From contig CAMCZJ010000178.1 of assembly GCA_945886995.1 (NCBI GenBank), forward strand, positions 1 to 6,215: 6,215 nt of DNA, read 5' to 3'. This stretch comes from Asaia bogorensis. Its GTDB lineage: Bacteria; Pseudomonadota; Alphaproteobacteria; Acetobacterales; Acetobacteraceae. Below the pieces are notes generated by a model. That model ran no database searches and was not told the origin of the DNA. It saw nothing but the letters and a program-made list of their open reading frames with translations. Below, one piece after another: positions 5,582 through 6,215 of the stretch (its first letter is position 1; the number at the start of each line of letters is the position of its first letter). Both the position numbers and the translations under genes were made by a program.

Positions 5582-6215
5582 TTAGATGTGGATCACCCGG
5601 CCGTAAGCATCAAGCACGCTTTCATGCATGGCCTCCGAAACCGTGGGGTGCGGGAAGACGGTATGCATCAATTCAACCTCGGTTGTCTCCAAAGTGCGGG
5701 CTATGCCGTAGCCTTGGATCATTTCCGTGACCTCAGGCCCCACCATATGGGCGCCGAGCAAGGCGCCAGTTTTGGCGTCAAACACTGTCTTCACGAAGCC
5801 CTCCGGCTCACCCATCGCAATTGCCTTGCCATTGCCGATGAAGGGGAAGCGCCCAACCTTCACCTCATGCCCACGGGCCTTGGCGGCAGCTTCTGTCAGC
5901 CCAACCGAGGCCACTTGCGGCCGGCAATAGGTGCAGCCCGGAATATTCAGCGTATCCATGGCATGCGGATGCAGCCCGGCGATGGCTTCGACGCAAATGA
6001 TGCCTTCATGCGATGCCTTGTGCGCGAGCCAGGGCGGGCCGGTCAGATCACCAATGGCATAGATGCCGGGCTCTCCGGTACGGCCAAAGGCATCGGTCAG
6101 GATATGGGTGCGGTCCACCTGAATTTTGGTGCCCTCAAGCCCAAGGTCCTCAACATTACCGATAATGCCAACGGCGCTGATCAGCCGATCCGCCTTGATC
6201 TCGGTTACCTTGCCG
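5582..6215 (-). CDS. lpdA: Dihydrolipoyl dehydrogenase (E3), C-terminal part; 5' end beyond the window
   Basis: The minus-strand frame is open from the window edge to TAA at 5582-5584, giving 210 complete codons. The GTG at 6116-6118 is an internal valine, not a start. E3 reoxidises dihydrolipoamide in 2-oxoacid dehydrogenase complexes and passes electrons through FAD to NAD+. Numbering from the first full codon, ISAVGIIGNVE (12-22) closes the NAD domain and AIGD (53-56) with PPWLAHKASHEG is the second FAD-binding block. The dimerisation domain follows from PQVASVGLTE onward. HPTVSE (189-194) supplies the catalytic His189 and Glu194 that reach the partner subunit's active site. The redox CxxxxC and the GxGxxG FAD motif would be upstream and are not visible. 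This is a pyridine nucleotide-disulfide oxidoreductase of typical alphaproteobacterial look. lipA follows after 7 nt, consistent with a lipoate-linked operon, probably after pyruvate dehydrogenase genes to the right. Confidence 0.95.
   Translation of the reverse strand, partial: GKVTEIKADRLISAVGIIGNVEDLGLEGTKIQVDRTHILTDAFGRTGEPGIYAIGDLTGPPWLAHKASHEGIICVEAIAGLHPHAMDTLNIPGCTYCRPQVASVGLTEAAAKARGHEVKVGRFPFIGNGKAIAMGEPEGFVKTVFDAKTGALLGAHMVGPEVTEMIQGYGIARTLETTEVELMHTVFPHPTVSEAMHESVLDAYGRVIHI

Noticed and set aside
4951..5730. 259-codon + strand frame opposite lipA and lpd
   Set aside because: It is antisense to lipA, which carries all its cysteine motifs; the product has no recognisable domain.

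Overview
The window reads as an ordinary stretch of a fairly GC-rich proteobacterial chromosome. The most likely source is an alphaproteobacterium, perhaps Rhodospirillales/Acetobacteraceae-like. Three things suggest this: the lpd-lipA-ratA order on one strand, the alphaproteobacterial look of the dihydrolipoyl dehydrogenase C-terminus, and the company of an MmgE/PrpD protein, a Tat-exported amidohydrolase and a Bug-type binding protein. The taxonomic call is inference from gene content, not from a marker gene.

Left part (1-4120), apparent organic-acid uptake and catabolism. The last 27 codons of a probable 2-hydroxyacid dehydrogenase lie 11 nt upstream of a complete MmgE/PrpD-family gene (96-1469, +). 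A GC-rich hairpin with a T-rich tail (1477-1510) separates this gene from a convergent amidohydrolase_2-family gene (1509-3008, -), whose product has a twin-arginine signal set unusually far from its N-terminus. A 143-bp divergent intergenic region with a perfect 12-bp palindrome (3071-3082) separates the amidohydrolase from a Bug/TctC-type periplasmic solute-binding protein (best start 3152, +). No TctA/TctB membrane partners are visible. A shared pathway is plausible but the substrate cannot be read from the sequence.

Right part (4128-6215, all -), lipoate and respiratory housekeeping. In transcription order these are the C-terminal 210 codons of dihydrolipoyl dehydrogenase (E3; the gene continues past 6215), lipoyl synthase lipA after 7 nt, and a RatA/COQ10-type START-domain gene after 1 nt. 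They form a tightly packed operon. E3 works on the lipoyl arm that LipA completes, and COQ10-type proteins help ubiquinone function in the respiratory chain that reoxidises the NADH E3 makes. The ratA stop lies 7 nt from the convergent Bug-gene stop, with no clear terminator between them.

I found no RNA gene, mobile element, CRISPR array, tandem repeat or phage signature. No stretch over 300 bases lacks a gene. I see no convincing new system. The points most worth checking are the divergent palindrome, the N-terminal extension of the amidohydrolase, and what this catabolic group acts on.
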